Notes: generated by a model from the sequence alone, not told the origin. DNA of 64,000 bases from Asterella californica (GCA_036924285.1 JAYKYS010000005.1:6324001-6388000), one strand, 5' to 3'. Counted from the first letter of the stretch, positions 19,546-30,037 are shown. Made by a program: numbers and translations.

Positions 19546-22500
19546 ATGGGAAAGCTACCCGTGTTTCATGGGAAGGACAATGAAGATGTAGAACCGTTTG
19601 TTCGAGACTTCAAAAGGGGTTGCATCGGAAACAACGTGAGAAGGAAGGAAGAATGGGTGTTGTTACTGCCAGAGTTTTTAGAAGATTTTGCTCTTACGTG
19701 GTATGAAGACCGAGTGAAGAGCCAGACACCTGGTGCAGTTGAGGACACATGGGAGACGTTGAGTAATGCACTCATCGAAGAATTTCTTCCAGAAGAGAGT
19801 TATGAGAAGCTCATGGTGGAGCTTACTCATTTGAAGCAACGTGACGACGAGAAAGTTCGGCAATATGCCGAAAGGGTGGATAAGTTGGAGCAACGGTTTC
19901 GGACGGTCCTACGGAAGAGTGGAGACAATGTGGAACTAACGATGGCGGGGATTGGAGCAGTGCTGACCAAGAACTTGGTGGGAGGGTTGAGACCTTCAAT
20001 TCGAACCCAAGTGAGGTACGAGAAGCCAGCAACCAAAGCGGAGGCCATCAAGATAGCGACAAATATGGAAGAGAGTTTGGATGAAGGAGATATCATCCAA
20101 CCTCATCATGCTGCTCTGGTGTCAACTCCGACTCCTGGTGTAGCCACAACGATCGCACCTGCACCATCACAATTGGTGATTGCTTCAACGTCAGCTCCTA
20201 CTCCAACGGTGGTGCCAAGACCGTTTGTCCCAACAACGATGTCTACTGCCACCTCTGATTTTCATGCCGAGCTGAAGAGCATCACTGACACTCTTGCGGA
20301 TCTCAAGATAAACGTGGTACAGTTACGAGAATGGAGGAACAAAGGTGGAGGAGGAGGTCAAAGAGGTTACGACAACAATCCCAACCGAGGAAATCAAGGT
20401 AACTTTGGAGGCAACCAAGGTAACTTTGGAGGAATCACTTGTTGGACGTGTGGAGGTTCTCATTTTCAGCGAAATTGTCCTAACAACGGAGCAAGAAGTG
20501 CCGAAGCTGTCAGAATGAATGTGGGTGGAGGAAATCCATCACAAGGACGAGACAAGGGGGTGGCTACTATCGATGTCGTGCGAGATCCCATCTACGAGAA
20601 AGGAGAGAGTTCAAACTCTTCTCATGCACCGGTGGAGCTTTTAGCTCAAGAAAGAAAAAGAACTCGATTTTCTGATGAACCGGTTTTCATGGAGGAGTCA
20701 GCAAGTAGAAGTACTCGTTCGAGTAATGTTTCGAGTACACCAAGGGAGCCAAGAAGGAAGCTGGGGATGGCGGATTTCACCATTTCATCTTCCCAAGCGG
20801 GATATGATGTGGTTGAAGATGTGGGTGCTCAGAAAGCCAACATCACTGTTGGACAACTGATCGCACTTAATCCCAGCTTACGAAGGGAACTCAGAGGAGG
20901 ACTGAGTTCTAAGAGAAGCAAGAAGAAGAAACCCAAGAGCAAGACATCAAAGTCAGTGGGAGTTGGTGTGGTGGATGTGCATGCTTCAGAGGTATGCACT
21001 AGGGCTTCAAAGATTGAAGTCCGATTGAATGGTCACTACGTCTCTGACGTATTGGTGGATGGAGGGTCGGCTGTAAACGCCATATCGGAGAGGTTGATGA
21101 AGAAGTTGGGAATGGAACCAACTCGCCCGGCTAGCATTGTCGTGGGGATGGCTAACAAGCAACGGGTAAGACCTCTTGGTGTGTTAGAGAAGGTGGTCGT
21201 GTCTGTGATGGGAGTTCAAACATTGATGTCCTTTCAAGTGTTAAAGGACTCTAGTTATGATTTGCTCCTAGGTAGGCCTTGGTTGAGAGCTGTGCGCACC
21301 ACGGATAGGTGGCACAAGGGATACTTACGAATTGGGCCTAGAGATCATAGAGTGATAGTTCCTCTCTCGGGTGTTGGAGTTGTGACTTCTGACTCTGATA
21401 GACCCACTAGTGACTACTGGGAATCTGATACGGAGGATGATCAGAGTGTCTCGGAAGTAGATACTGGGGATTCTTACGACCAAGAATCCTCGTCTGAGGA
21501 TGAAGGATTTGGTCGAGACGAATCAGTACATCAGCTTAGTGCTATTGACTTGTTGCCTCGACCAGCAGTGGAGAAAGATCCTGACAAAGAAGAGTTGAGT
21601 GAGGCAGAGATTGTGAGAAGACTCTCTACCTTGAAGTTTGGTATCAATGTCACTCAAGAGGAGAAAAGTAGATTCCAAGATATATTTCGAAAATATATCC
21701 ATGTGTTTGCTTTCAGCTACAAGGATTTGAAGGAGGTGACTCTCGAGACTCATCGAATCGAATTGGAGGAGCACGCAAGACCAGTTCGACAGAAGCAGAG
21801 AAGGGTCAATCCCACAACGGCAATGATGGTCAAGGAGGAGATAGACAAGTTGAAGGAGGCGAGTTTCATCTATGAGGTGGAGAACTCAGAATGGGTTTCA
21901 CCCATTGTGATTGTCAAGAAGAAGAATGGTAAGCTGCGAGTGTGCATAGACTATAAGAAGCTGAATGCAGTTACCAAGAAGGACTATTATCCTCTACCAT
22001 TTATAGATGAGATTTTGGAGGAAGTTGCCGGTCATGAGTGGTACAGCTTTGGTGATGGTTATAGTGGATACAACCAGATCAAGATAGCACAGGAGTACCA
22101 GCAGTTGACTACTTTCACTACTCCTTGGGGAACATTTGCATTTCGAGTGATGCCATTCGGACTGTGTAATGCTCCGGCCACGTTTCAGAGGTTCATGAAC
22201 AAGGTGTTCGAACCATTCATAGGAAAGTTTGTTCGTGATTTCATTGATGATTTCTGTGTGTACGGAAGAAAGGAGGACCACTTTGATCATGTGATCAAAG
22301 TTCTGCAGCGGTTGGAGCAAGCTAACGCTTCTCTGAATCCAGAGAAGTGCATCTTTGGCTGCGAAGAAGGTCTGCTGTTAGGGCACATCATTTCCAAGAA
22401 TGGGATTGCGGTAGATCCTGAAAAGGTGAAGAAGATTGTGGATCTTCCATTTCCGATCAACTTGACAAAGTTGAGGCAGTTTCTTGGCATGGTTGGATAT

Positions 22501-22818
22501 TATCGTAGGTTTGTCTTTTCCTTCTCAAACAAAGCAATAGCTTTGACTATGTACATGAAGAAGGGAGTTGATTTTGACTTGATAGTGCATGATCAGAAGG
22601 CAAAGGAAGCATTTGAGGAGCTGAAAAAGGCATTGGTGACAGCTCCTATACTTGCTAAACCTGAGTGGAGTAAAGCATTTATTCTGTATACGGATGCCTC
22701 CAATGTAGCAATCGGATGTACATTAAGTCAGCTAGATGGAGATGGGCATGATCATCCTATAGCTTATGCTAGTAGGCAGATGGTTCCAGCGGAGAAGAAT
22801 TACTCCGTGACTGAATGA
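19546..22818 (+). CDS. Element B gag-protease-RT-RNase H polyprotein, ends at premature TGA
   Basis: A single 1,090-codon frame. Gag capsid domain (residues about 1-185, with FEDFALTWYEDRV-like core) is followed by a P/T-rich linker, a glycine/asparagine-rich stretch, and a knuckle CWTCGGSHFQRNC at 299-311. The retropepsin motif is VLVDGGSAVNAI with D505; G follows D where most families have S or T. RT has WVSPIVIVKKKNGKLRVCIDY near 783 and FIDDFCVYG at 899, with both catalytic aspartates kept and F in place of Y. RNase H starts at FILYTDAS with D1050. Translation stops at TGA 22,816 inside RNase H (SVTE-stop-EGLAVIF); the same frame continues for 537 codons, so this is one nonsense change in an otherwise intact gene. 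Gag packages RNA, and RT and RNase H copy it. Confidence 0.9.
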   Translation: MGKLPVFHGKDNEDVEPFVRDFKRGCIGNNVRRKEEWVLLLPEFLEDFALTWYEDRVKSQTPGAVEDTWETLSNALIEEFLPEESYEKLMVELTHLKQRDDEKVRQYAERVDKLEQRFRTVLRKSGDNVELTMAGIGAVLTKNLVGGLRPSIRTQVRYEKPATKAEAIKIATNMEESLDEGDIIQPHHAALVSTPTPGVATTIAPAPSQLVIASTSAPTPTVVPRPFVPTTMSTATSDFHAELKSITDTLADLKINVVQLREWRNKGGGGGQRGYDNNPNRGNQGNFGGNQGNFGGITCWTCGGSHFQRNCPNNGARSAEAVRMNVGGGNPSQGRDKGVATIDVVRDPIYEKGESSNSSHAPVELLAQERKRTRFSDEPVFMEESASRSTRSSNVSSTPREPRRKLGMADFTISSSQAGYDVVEDVGAQKANITVGQLIALNPSLRRELRGGLSSKRSKKKKPKSKTSKSVGVGVVDVHASEVCTRASKIEVRLNGHYVSDVLVDGGSAVNAISERLMKKLGMEPTRPASIVVGMANKQRVRPLGVLEKVVVSVMGVQTLMSFQVLKDSSYDLLLGRPWLRAVRTTDRWHKGYLRIGPRDHRVIVPLSGVGVVTSDSDRPTSDYWESDTEDDQSVSEVDTGDSYDQESSSEDEGFGRDESVHQLSAIDLLPRPAVEKDPDKEELSEAEIVRRLSTLKFGINVTQEEKSRFQDIFRKYIHVFAFSYKDLKEVTLETHRIELEEHARPVRQKQRRVNPTTAMMVKEEIDKLKEASFIYEVENSEWVSPIVIVKKKNGKLRVCIDYKKLNAVTKKDYYPLPFIDEILEEVAGHEWYSFGDGYSGYNQIKIAQEYQQLTTFTTPWGTFAFRVMPFGLCNAPATFQRFMNKVFEPFIGKFVRDFIDDFCVYGRKEDHFDHVIKVLQRLEQANASLNPEKCIFGCEEGLLLGHIISKNGIAVDPEKVKKIVDLPFPINLTKLRQFLGMVGYYRRFVFSFSNKAIALTMYMKKGVDFDLIVHDQKAKEAFEELKKALVTAPILAKPEWSKAFILYTDASNVAIGCTLSQLDGDGHDHPIAYASRQMVPAEKNYSVTE

Positions 22819-24432
22819 GAAGGATTAGCGGTGATCTTTGGATTGAAGAAATTCCGACATTACTTGCTAGGAGGGAAATTTTCCATAGTCACAGATCACA
22901 AGGCTTTAAAGTATATCTTTAATAAGCCTAATGCCGAAGGTCGTATTGCTCGTTGGAAGATCCTTCTAACAGAATACGATTATGTGATCGAAGATAGACC
23001 AGGGAAAAAGCATGCGAATGCTGATCTTTTGTCGAGGGCTTATGATGATGAGGGAGAAGAACCATTTGACGATTCGTTTCCAGACGAGCATCTGATGACC
23101 ATCACAAGCATTGAGGAGATACCGGACGAGTATAAGGAAATCTGGAGTTTCCTTGCAGATGGCTCTTTTCCGGAAGGTATGCATACCCGAGAACGTAACG
23201 CGTTGATCAAGAGATGCAAACCTTACACCATGGTGGAGGGAATTCTATTTCATCAAGGAGCAGATGGCTTACTAAGGAGAGCAGTTGGTCAGAAGGAGGC
23301 GTTCAAGCTGATGCACGAGTTTCACGATGGCACTGTTTGCGGAGGTCACTTTGCTGGTAAGATAACAGCTTTCAAGATTTTGGATGCGGGTTATCACTGG
23401 AGAGGGATTTTCAAGGAGTGTTTAGACTATTGCAAAACTTGCGATGTATGTCAAGCATTTGCTCTGAAGTCTACTAGAACACCTCCGTTAAGATCAATTC
23501 CAATATTAGGACCATTTGAGAAGTGGGGTATTGACTTTGTAGGTCCTCTCAATAAGACACCTCGAGGAAATAGATACATTGTAGTCGCCACTGACTATTG
23601 TACCAAGTGGGTAGAGGCTAGACCTTTGAGAGAGACCAATGAAACAGAAGTCGGTAGATTCTTATGGGAGAGGATCATCACCAGATTTGGATGTCCGTTA
23701 GAGTTGGTCTCGGATAGAGGAGGAGAGTTTGTAGGGAGCATGACTACTGCTATGCTACAACACTTTTCTATCAAGGCACGAGTAACGACCTCATACAAGC
23801 CAAATGCTAATGGTCTTGCGGAGAAGACCAATCTTACACTTTGTATGATGCTCGCCAAAGATGCTGGTGTTGAGACTGCGAAACATACTTGGGATAAGAG
23901 GCTACATGCCATCTTATGGGAGTACCGAACGACAACAAAGACTTCTACTGGGTACTCTCCATTTCGACTGGTTTATGGAGTGGAGTCCAAGTTGCCCATC
24001 CAATTCGAATTGGATACTTTTCAAACTATTCAACGAAAGTTGAAGAGGTCGAGAGGAGAAGACGTGGTCAGATCAAGAAGGGAGCAACTCATGGAGTTGG
24101 AAGAGACCCGAGCGATAGCGATGATCCGGATGGAACGAGCTCAAGCGTATCAAAAGAAGAGTTACGACAAAAGGTTGGGCAAGAGGGAGGTAAAACCTTT
24201 TCAAGTCGGAGATTGGGTTATGTTGTATGATGCTATCAGATTCAAGAGGGCTAGGAAGAAGTTTCTTCCGAGATATTTTGGTCCTTTTGTTGTAGATAAG
24301 GTGTGGAGCAACTTCACATATGACCTTCAGGAGCTGGGAGGAAGGAGATTCGATCGGGTAAATCATGACAAGTTGAAGTTGTTTCATCAACGAAAGTTCT
24401 CTCTTCACTCCGAGGACGGAGCGAAAATTTAG
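22819..24432 (+). CDS. Element B RNase H end and integrase, after the TGA
   Basis: In frame with the upstream polyprotein. Residue numbers count from the ATG at 22,831. It completes RNase H (SIVTDHKALKYIF with the last catalytic D), then carries the integrase zinc domain (HX7H at 165/173 and Cys pairs at 201-207), the catalytic core with D235, D295 and E331 in exact DD35E spacing (GIDFVGP, SDRGGEF, GLAEKTN), and a GPY/F-type C-terminal module (RYFGPFVVDKV near 485). There is no chromodomain; it ends KFSLHSEDGAKI just before the purine tract. It would insert the cDNA. As it stands it needs readthrough or help in trans. Confidence 0.88.
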   Translation, partial: EGLAVIFGLKKFRHYLLGGKFSIVTDHKALKYIFNKPNAEGRIARWKILLTEYDYVIEDRPGKKHANADLLSRAYDDEGEEPFDDSFPDEHLMTITSIEEIPDEYKEIWSFLADGSFPEGMHTRERNALIKRCKPYTMVEGILFHQGADGLLRRAVGQKEAFKLMHEFHDGTVCGGHFAGKITAFKILDAGYHWRGIFKECLDYCKTCDVCQAFALKSTRTPPLRSIPILGPFEKWGIDFVGPLNKTPRGNRYIVVATDYCTKWVEARPLRETNETEVGRFLWERIITRFGCPLELVSDRGGEFVGSMTTAMLQHFSIKARVTTSYKPNANGLAEKTNLTLCMMLAKDAGVETAKHTWDKRLHAILWEYRTTTKTSTGYSPFRLVYGVESKLPIQFELDTFQTIQRKLKRSRGEDVVRSRREQLMELEETRAIAMIRMERAQAYQKKSYDKRLGKREVKPFQVGDWVMLYDAIRFKRARKKFLPRYFGPFVVDKVWSNFTYDLQELGGRRFDRVNHDKLKLFHQRKFSLHSEDGAKI

Positions 24433-24445
24433 TCCGGGGGTAAAA
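24433..24445 (+). promoter_or_regulatory. Element B polypurine tract region
   Basis: ccgggggtaaaa directly before the 3' LTR, the usual place of the plus-strand primer. It is short and interrupted by one T. Confidence 0.55.
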
Positions 24446-25360
24446 TGTAACGACCTATGTTACACATAGGAAGTTTGTCAATTAGTAAGGTGTTTAGTTA
24501 TAACTAAGGGTTGAGAATGTTTATTTGCTGCCAAAGTACTTTTAGGAGGTATCAAGTTAGTCATGACTAGCTAAAAGTTAGTTATGGTTAAACTTAGCTG
24601 TACTTTTGGCAGAATTCAGATATTTGCTAAAGAGTGAGCACTACTATCTTGTCATCTTGTCTAAAAGGTAGAAAGGAGGTGGAAAGTATCTCTTATCTCC
24701 TTTTTGACTTGATATTAGTGGTTGGATTAAAGTTGTGGACTTTGTGGGCATTAAAAACAAGAAGAGATTCCACATGTTTCCTTTTTAGTGGGTCCTAGTG
24801 TAGAGGGGGGGTGGAAATTCGAGATTCCTTGAGAATATTCCAGAATCCTTCTAGAAGTTGTTGACTTTGAAGGAATAAGCCCATGTGAAAAGGTAAAAAG
24901 CCCATGTGATCAATGCTTTTACCTTAAGTAATATCTTAGTAAAACCCGGTAAAAGTAGTTACGGCTGAGTTACCGAGGGTACCAAAGTAAAAACCTAGAA
25001 TGTATAAATAGAGGAGTAGAGAAGAGCTCCTCATCCTTGTTTTCACATTGTCGTAATGACAACTTGAGTAATATAGAGAGTGTGGGACATTTTTAGCATG
25101 TGAGAACTTGAGAGACGTCGTTAGAATGGAGGATTTTAGTGGATGAGATTATGGAGATTTTAGTTGATAAGTTTGTGGGTGTATGAATGAGAGTGAACTT
25201 AACATTTTTCCCTTCAAGATTCATGGTGTGCTTCCATCAAAGCCATCAGAGGTGACCCCTGAGTGAGAGACAGGCCCGACAGTTGCAGATTCGTGGATGA
25301 CGATCGTGGAGGTTAAGAGATCGGGGGGTAGTTGATCGTTAGGACCGCGGAGGGTTTACA
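24446..25360 (+). repeat. Element B 3' LTR (915 bp)
   Basis: A copy of 16,598-17,512 of equal length, with no indel and no difference found by eye. TATA at 25,003. It is followed by gtcc and the resumed A2 gag knuckle region. Confidence 0.95.
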
Positions 25361-25364
25361 GTCC

Positions 25365-25803
25365 ACAAAGGAGAGGTTATGAGACGTCAGGGACGTCTCA
25401 AGCAGTACCTAGGCAATGTGAGCATTGCGGACGACCTGGTCACAGTAGTGACCGTTGTTTTGATCTCCATCCCGAGTTGCAGCAAGGGAAGGCTAATCGT
25501 GGACGAGGCGGAGGAGCTCAAGGAGGCCATGGTGGTCGAGTTGGAGGTAGAGGTCCAGCACCTGGGAGAGGACCGGTTGGTCCACCGCCTGCTACGACGT
25601 CAGAAGCAGGTATGGCTGCTCGGATTGAGCAGTTGGAGCAGAGGATAGGTAGTATGGCTATGGCTCAGCGGAGATCAAGTGGAATAGAGGCTTCCACGTC
25701 TTATGGAGGAGAAGGAGGTGACTTCGACTTCATAGCTGATATGGTGCAGATTGAGACATCTACGTCAGTGAGTAGAGGTGCAGTACGTGCCTCTGAGCCA
25801 TGA
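25365..25803 (+). pseudogene. Element A2 gag, last piece (second zinc knuckle)
   Basis: Resumes after B with the second knuckle CEHCGRPGHSSDRC and the G/R-rich tail, homologous to 7,704-8,160. The frame ends in TGA at 25,801, where A1 has CGA at 8,158. Removing B with one gtcc joins it cleanly to 16,597. Confidence 0.75.
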
Positions 25804-26691
25804 GGTGCGTCAGTGGAGTTGGATCCACAACGCGGGGAGGCTGGTAGACAAGCCAGACTTCCCCAGTCGTTCACGTTATTGGAGGCGTTGAGGACCACAT
25901 CTATGGTTCCTAAACGGCCTACCGATGGTGCAGTAGAGTTGGAGGCATCAACATCCAGGAGTGGGTGTGATGTGAGTCCACTTTCGACGTCTGTGGATGC
26001 GACGTCGAACCCGATGTTGGGGGCGGCTACAGCAGTTTTGCGAGCCCCACTATTCTCAGTCACGGATATGAGGGCATTGGGAGTCAACTTGGCTCCAGTG
26101 TTCCAGTTGGCGACCACGCTCAGTGAGAGCGAGGATGTAGTTACCTCTAGTGCTGAAGTAGTTCAGCGAGAGACGGTAGACGTGTCCATGGAGTCGAGGA
26201 TCAAGACAGCTACCAGTGGTACTTGGCAAGCGGCGGCTGCTAGGTTAGATGAGTTACCAGCTAGGCCGGCGATTGACCGTGCTGGTTTGGCACCAGGTGT
26301 GGTGTTGTTGGACAACAGAAGTGGTATCTTCTGTTTAGTGGCACCTTCAAGGAAAGTGGATCGACCTCAGAAGGTCTTGTTAGACTCTGGAGCCCAACCG
26401 TTGATGTTGGGAAAGACGGCATGTATTGGTTTGGGTCTAAAGAAGTCTGAGGTGGAGAGATGTCCATTCCAGTTGCAGATATCTCTAGGGGGATTAGGAG
26501 GTACGACTCTACACATGACACGTGAGATGTTGACGATGGGAGTTCGGTCAGATCACCCCACGGATGGTTCTATGGTGAGGGCCAAGGCCATCGTTACAGC
26601 CGCAAAGTCTTATGATGTATTGGTTGGAGGCTTCACGTCGTCAAGTATTGGGTCAAGCAATGGACTTGATTTGCTTGACATGGATTGTTAG
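25804..26691 (+). pseudogene. Element A protease region, 3' half
   Basis: Open for 292 codons from 25,813. Contains the retropepsin motif LLDSGAQPLMLGK near 26,388 and ends soon after YDVLVGG at about 26,630. The flanks match A1 8,160-8,972 closely, and the TGG at 26,224 replaces the A1 stop. After VLVGG the sequence (26,630-26,820) shares nothing with A1, so a rearrangement joins two different contexts here. Confidence 0.72.
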
Positions 26692-27034
26692 CCTTGGATT
26701 GGCTGAGTAGCATCAGATGCGATCGACGGATGTTATTGCTTGAGCACTCTTGAGCTCTTTGCCTACTGGGTCGGTGGAGGCAAAGACTGGGGGCGAGGCA
26801 CGTGGAGTTCGTCATCCTTAGACATCATGGGATGTCATAGGAGAGAATGTGGAGCTTGCAGCTAGAACTGCAGAAGTTTTACGCACAGTAGCGGTGGAGG
26901 TTGTTGGTGGTGAGCAGAAGGAAACTACTCCAGAGGCTGCAAGATAGCAGTCAACGACTTCGTCTTCTACCTCTAGCATGGTGACAGAGGATACTTGGGA
27001 GCCAGAGATTGGACCCAAGCTTATTGGAGAGGAG
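26692..27034 (+). pseudogene. Element A protease-RT linker
   Basis: Degenerate linker. In one frame, interrupted by TAG, it reads ENVELAARTAEVLRTVAVEV then SSSTSSMVTEDTWEPEIGP before the RT domain. No domain is recognised. Confidence 0.45.
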
Positions 27035-27960
27035 AGACGAAGAGTCCAAAGATTCCTGAAGAGCTACAGGAATTGTTTTGCCTTCAGTATGAAGGATTTG
27101 GGAACCTTGAAGGGACTTGGTATACGGATCGACTTGGCTAATGACACGTCAATCTTTCGACGTCCTTATAGGTACAGTGACATGGAGAGAGTCTTGATCC
27201 AGAGTAGGACTCAAGACTTGTTGGAGGTTGGGTTGGTGGAGATGTCGCATGGAGAATATGCATCTGCCACAGTTATGCGAGTCAAGAAAGATATGTATGG
27301 CAACTACACGGATAGACGGATGTGTGAGGACTACCGTCCTATCAATCGACAGACGAAGTCCGATAAGTATGCCATGCCGACACCTGAGGAGATCTTTGAT
27401 GCAGTGGGGCATGTGAAGGTCTTCAATACTTTGGATCTTCGAGCAGGGTATCATCAGTTGCCAGTGAGAGAAGAAGATAAGTCAAAGACAGCATTCTGGG
27501 AATTGACTCTCACGGTAAGGATTGTTTGTATCAGTGGCGGTTCTTACCATTTGGGTTGAAGAACGCCCTTGCTGAGTTCCAGAGGGTGATGGACAGAATC
27601 CTAGCAGGATTGGATTTTGTCAGATGTTATATTGACGACATCTTAGTCTATAGTGCTACAGTGGAGGAGCACGAGAGACACTTACAGGATGTTCGAGCGG
27701 TTGAGAGCTCATGGATTGAAGTTACACCCTGAGAAGTGTAAGTTCTTCTAGGAGTTGGTAGAGTATCTGGGCCACACCATCTATCCAGGTGGATTGGGTG
27801 TTCAACAGACAAAGGTTGAGACTATTGCACGTATCACACGCCCCACAGATGTGAGTCGAGTTCGAGCATTTGTTGGTTTGGTGAACTTTTATCGTCGATA
27901 CGTGAAGGGATTTAGTGCAATTGCGAAGCCGTTGACCAAGCTGATGAAGGTGGACCAGGA
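27035..27960 (+). pseudogene. Element A reverse transcriptase
   Basis: RT in three pieces. 27,035-27,510 carries fingers and palm motifs (CEDYRPINRQTKSDKYAMP, NTLDLRAGYHQLPV). After a frame change near 27,505, 27,526-27,732 holds QWRFLPFGLKNALAEFQRVM and the catalytic YIDDILVY (YIDD at 27,628-27,639). After another frame change and a TAG, 27,755-27,963 holds VEYLGHTIYPGGLG and the thumb/connection (RAFVGLVNFYRRYVKGFS). All catalytic residues are present but the frame is broken at least three times. Confidence 0.8.
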
Positions 27961-28440
27961 GTGACAGTGGGGAGATGAGCAGGAGCGAGCTTTTGTAGAG
28001 CTCAAAGATAGGTTGACATCTGCTCTCATCTTGAGGAGACCCGTTAGGGGCGTCCTTTCCAACTGCACACCGATTGGAGTATGTTGAGACTTGGAGCAGT
28101 GCTGACTCAGCATGATGATGAGAAAAAGGAGTTCGTGGTGACGTATGTCAGTCGCTCCAACAATTCAGCGGAGGCGAGGTATAGTTCGTATGAGAGAGAG
28201 TGTTTGGCGGCAGTGTGGACTGTTGCACACTTTCGATGTTATTTGTTTGGGAACTCCTTTACTCTCATCATTGATCATCAGCCGCTCAAGCTGGTTAATG
28301 GAGTCCGACAAGCTTACAGGGAAGCTTGCACGATGAGCTCTGATCTTACAGGAGTATGACTTCCAGGTAGTACATAGACCTAGAGTTGCAAACCTAGATG
28401 CCCATGAGTTGAGTCCCAATCCGTGCACGAGTCAGCATGA
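27961..28440 (+). pseudogene. Element A RNase H
   Basis: Begins after TGA 27,962 (gaccaggagTGAcagtggg, probably an old TGG). Catalytic blocks are visible in pieces: a TDWS-like aspartate near 28,070, YERECLAAVWTVAHFRCYL near 28,190 with the glutamate, and LIIDHQPLKLV near 28,265 with an aspartate. A frame change near 28,330 leads into a tail like the RNase H-integrase tether. It would remove RNA from the RNA-DNA hybrid. Confidence 0.7.
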
Positions 28441-28619
28441 TCAGACTGGGGCTCGATGACATGACGAGGTTGATGAGGAGATAGTGCCAGGGTGGCATGC
28501 ATCTGCCTTTCTTTGTGTGTTGGCCATGAACTCTAGTATGGAGGACTAAGTCGTATCTTTCTCTGGTGAGAGAGTAGATGATGAGTCTCCAGATCCTGAG
28601 GGTGGAGATGGTGTTTTAG

Positions 28620-29892
28620 ACCAGCGAGATATCCATGATGATGTGACCGTGATGGAGTATCTACGTACTGGTGTGGTAGTAGGCACAGTAAGTGCCAAGG
28701 AGCGAGATCATCTCCTTCAACAATCGAGTGTGGGGTGATGGGAGGGTACGGATAGTGTCACATTCATCCCAGAGGGCACAGCTAGTACGACATGCTCGTG
28801 AGGAGTTGAGACATTTTGGAGTGAAGCGTACGCATAGCTTACTCCAAGGACAGTATTGGTGGCGTGGTATGCACATCGATGTGCAACAGTTGTCGCACGA
28901 TGTGTGGTTTGTGATCGAGTACGAGCATCGTTTAATGCTCCTACTCCACAGTTACACCCCTTACCGATTATGGGGTTGGGTTACCGTTGGAGTTTGGATT
29001 TTGCGGGACCCTTACCGTTGATCGTACGTCACCACCGGTATGTGTTGGTGATGGTGGAGCACTTCTCCAAGTGGATTGAGTTGGTGGTATTATCAGACAA
29101 GACGAGTGAAAGGACGGCATACGCGTTCTTAGATCGAGTGCTGAGTCGTTTTGGAGCACCAGCTGAAGTGCTGATAGACCAAGGTACAGAGTTCCTTGGT
29201 GAGTTTCAGGCCTTGTGTGATCAGGCGCTGATTGATCATCGGACTACATCTCGGGATCATCCTGAGGCGGATGGTTTGGCAGAGAGGGTAGTTCAGACGG
29301 TGAAGAGAGGATTGCGCAAGTATGGCTTGCAGAAGGACCACTTGGGAGACTGAGATGTGCAGTTACCATGGTTGGCTATGGGTTACCGTTTCAGTCGACA
29401 AGCGTCTTTGGCTTCCTTCTCACCGTATTTTCTATTGTATGGCCGAGATCCAGATCTACCTTCGGTCATTCGTCGTGATTCTGCTGAGGTGCTGGACCTT
29501 GATGACCCAGATATGTGGGTGAGAGCATGTTCTCAACGAGCAGAGACATTTCGGAGAGTTATGCCTATGGCTTTTGAGAACCTAGCGATTGCTCAGCATA
29601 GAGACACGTTGCGATATGCGACTATCCGAGGAGGAGGTTATCGACCGTCGATTCGCAAGTTTCATCCTGGCGATTATATCTATCTACAGCAGACCGCACC
29701 GACGACGTTGGATGTGACCGCAGGGCGCACTATTTTACGAGTGCGGGAGGTGTTACCTTCTAGAGTACTCATGTTAGAGGGCCGTGATGGTGTTGTATGG
29801 AAGGACCATGTGCGTAATTGCGCGCCATGTCATCTTCCTAACATTGATGGTACCGTTGACCCAAGCTTAGCAGTTGTACGCGCGGGCTTGAG
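28620..29892 (+). pseudogene. Element A integrase (DD34E)
   Basis: The zinc-domain histidines lie in ARE-ELRHFGVKRTH near 28,800 and the cysteines in CVVCDRV near 28,905, one frame apart. The catalytic core reads LDFAGP (D, about 28,997), VLIDQGTEF (D, about 29,177) and GLAERVV (E, about 29,282), with 34 residues between the last two. A TGA at 29,351 (GD-stop-DVQLPWL) is probably an old TGG. The C-terminal half is open from 29,357 (PYFLLYGRDPDLPS, FHPGDYIYL, then a GPY/F-like beta module) and runs straight into the PHD finger. Confidence 0.8.
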
Positions 29893-30037
29893 GTGTATGT
29901 TGTGTGGGTCTGCTGATGGAGCAGCCCGTATGTTGATGTGTGATGGTTGTTCGAGAGGTTGACACATGTCATGTTTGACTCCACCTCTCAGTGTCGTTCC
30001 TACTGGACGGTGAGTTTGTCCTCGATGTATATAGCAA
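29893..30037 (+). pseudogene. PHD finger at the end of element A polyprotein
   Basis: Forty-five codons with the full C4HC3 ligand pattern: CMLC, CDGC, then H and C in HMSC, then CPRC (29,894-30,028). The residue before H and the residue two before CPRC, both normally tryptophan in PHD fingers, are TGA here (29,960 and 30,011), as expected from TGG. PHD fingers read histone H3 tails; a PHD at this place would parallel the chromodomain of chromoviruses and could steer integration. It is dead in this copy. Confidence 0.75.

Larger units (their letters stand above)
16598..25360 (+). mobile_element. Element B: young full-length Ty3/gypsy retrotransposon
   Basis: 8,763 bp, bounded by TGTAACGACC and GGGTTTACA and flanked by gtcc on both sides (16,594-16,597; 25,361-25,364). 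Two 915-bp LTRs look identical by eye. PBS, a purine tract, four small leader ORFs, and gag-protease-RT-RNase H-integrase follow in that order. RT has FIDDFCVYG in place of YxDD-I-LVY, which with the Asp-tRNA-like PBS and the extra 5' ORFs suggests the Tat/Athila side of gypsy; that assignment is inference. No chromodomain is seen. It is the youngest insertion of the nest. Confidence 0.9.

Noticed and set aside
23595..24408. Minus-strand frames of 105 and 111 codons
   Set aside because: Shadows of the element B integrase.
29960..30013. TGA read as tryptophan (alternative code)
   Set aside because: TL29 and the dioxygenase use TGG normally, TL29 ends in TGA, and paralogous copies show TGG at the TGA sites.
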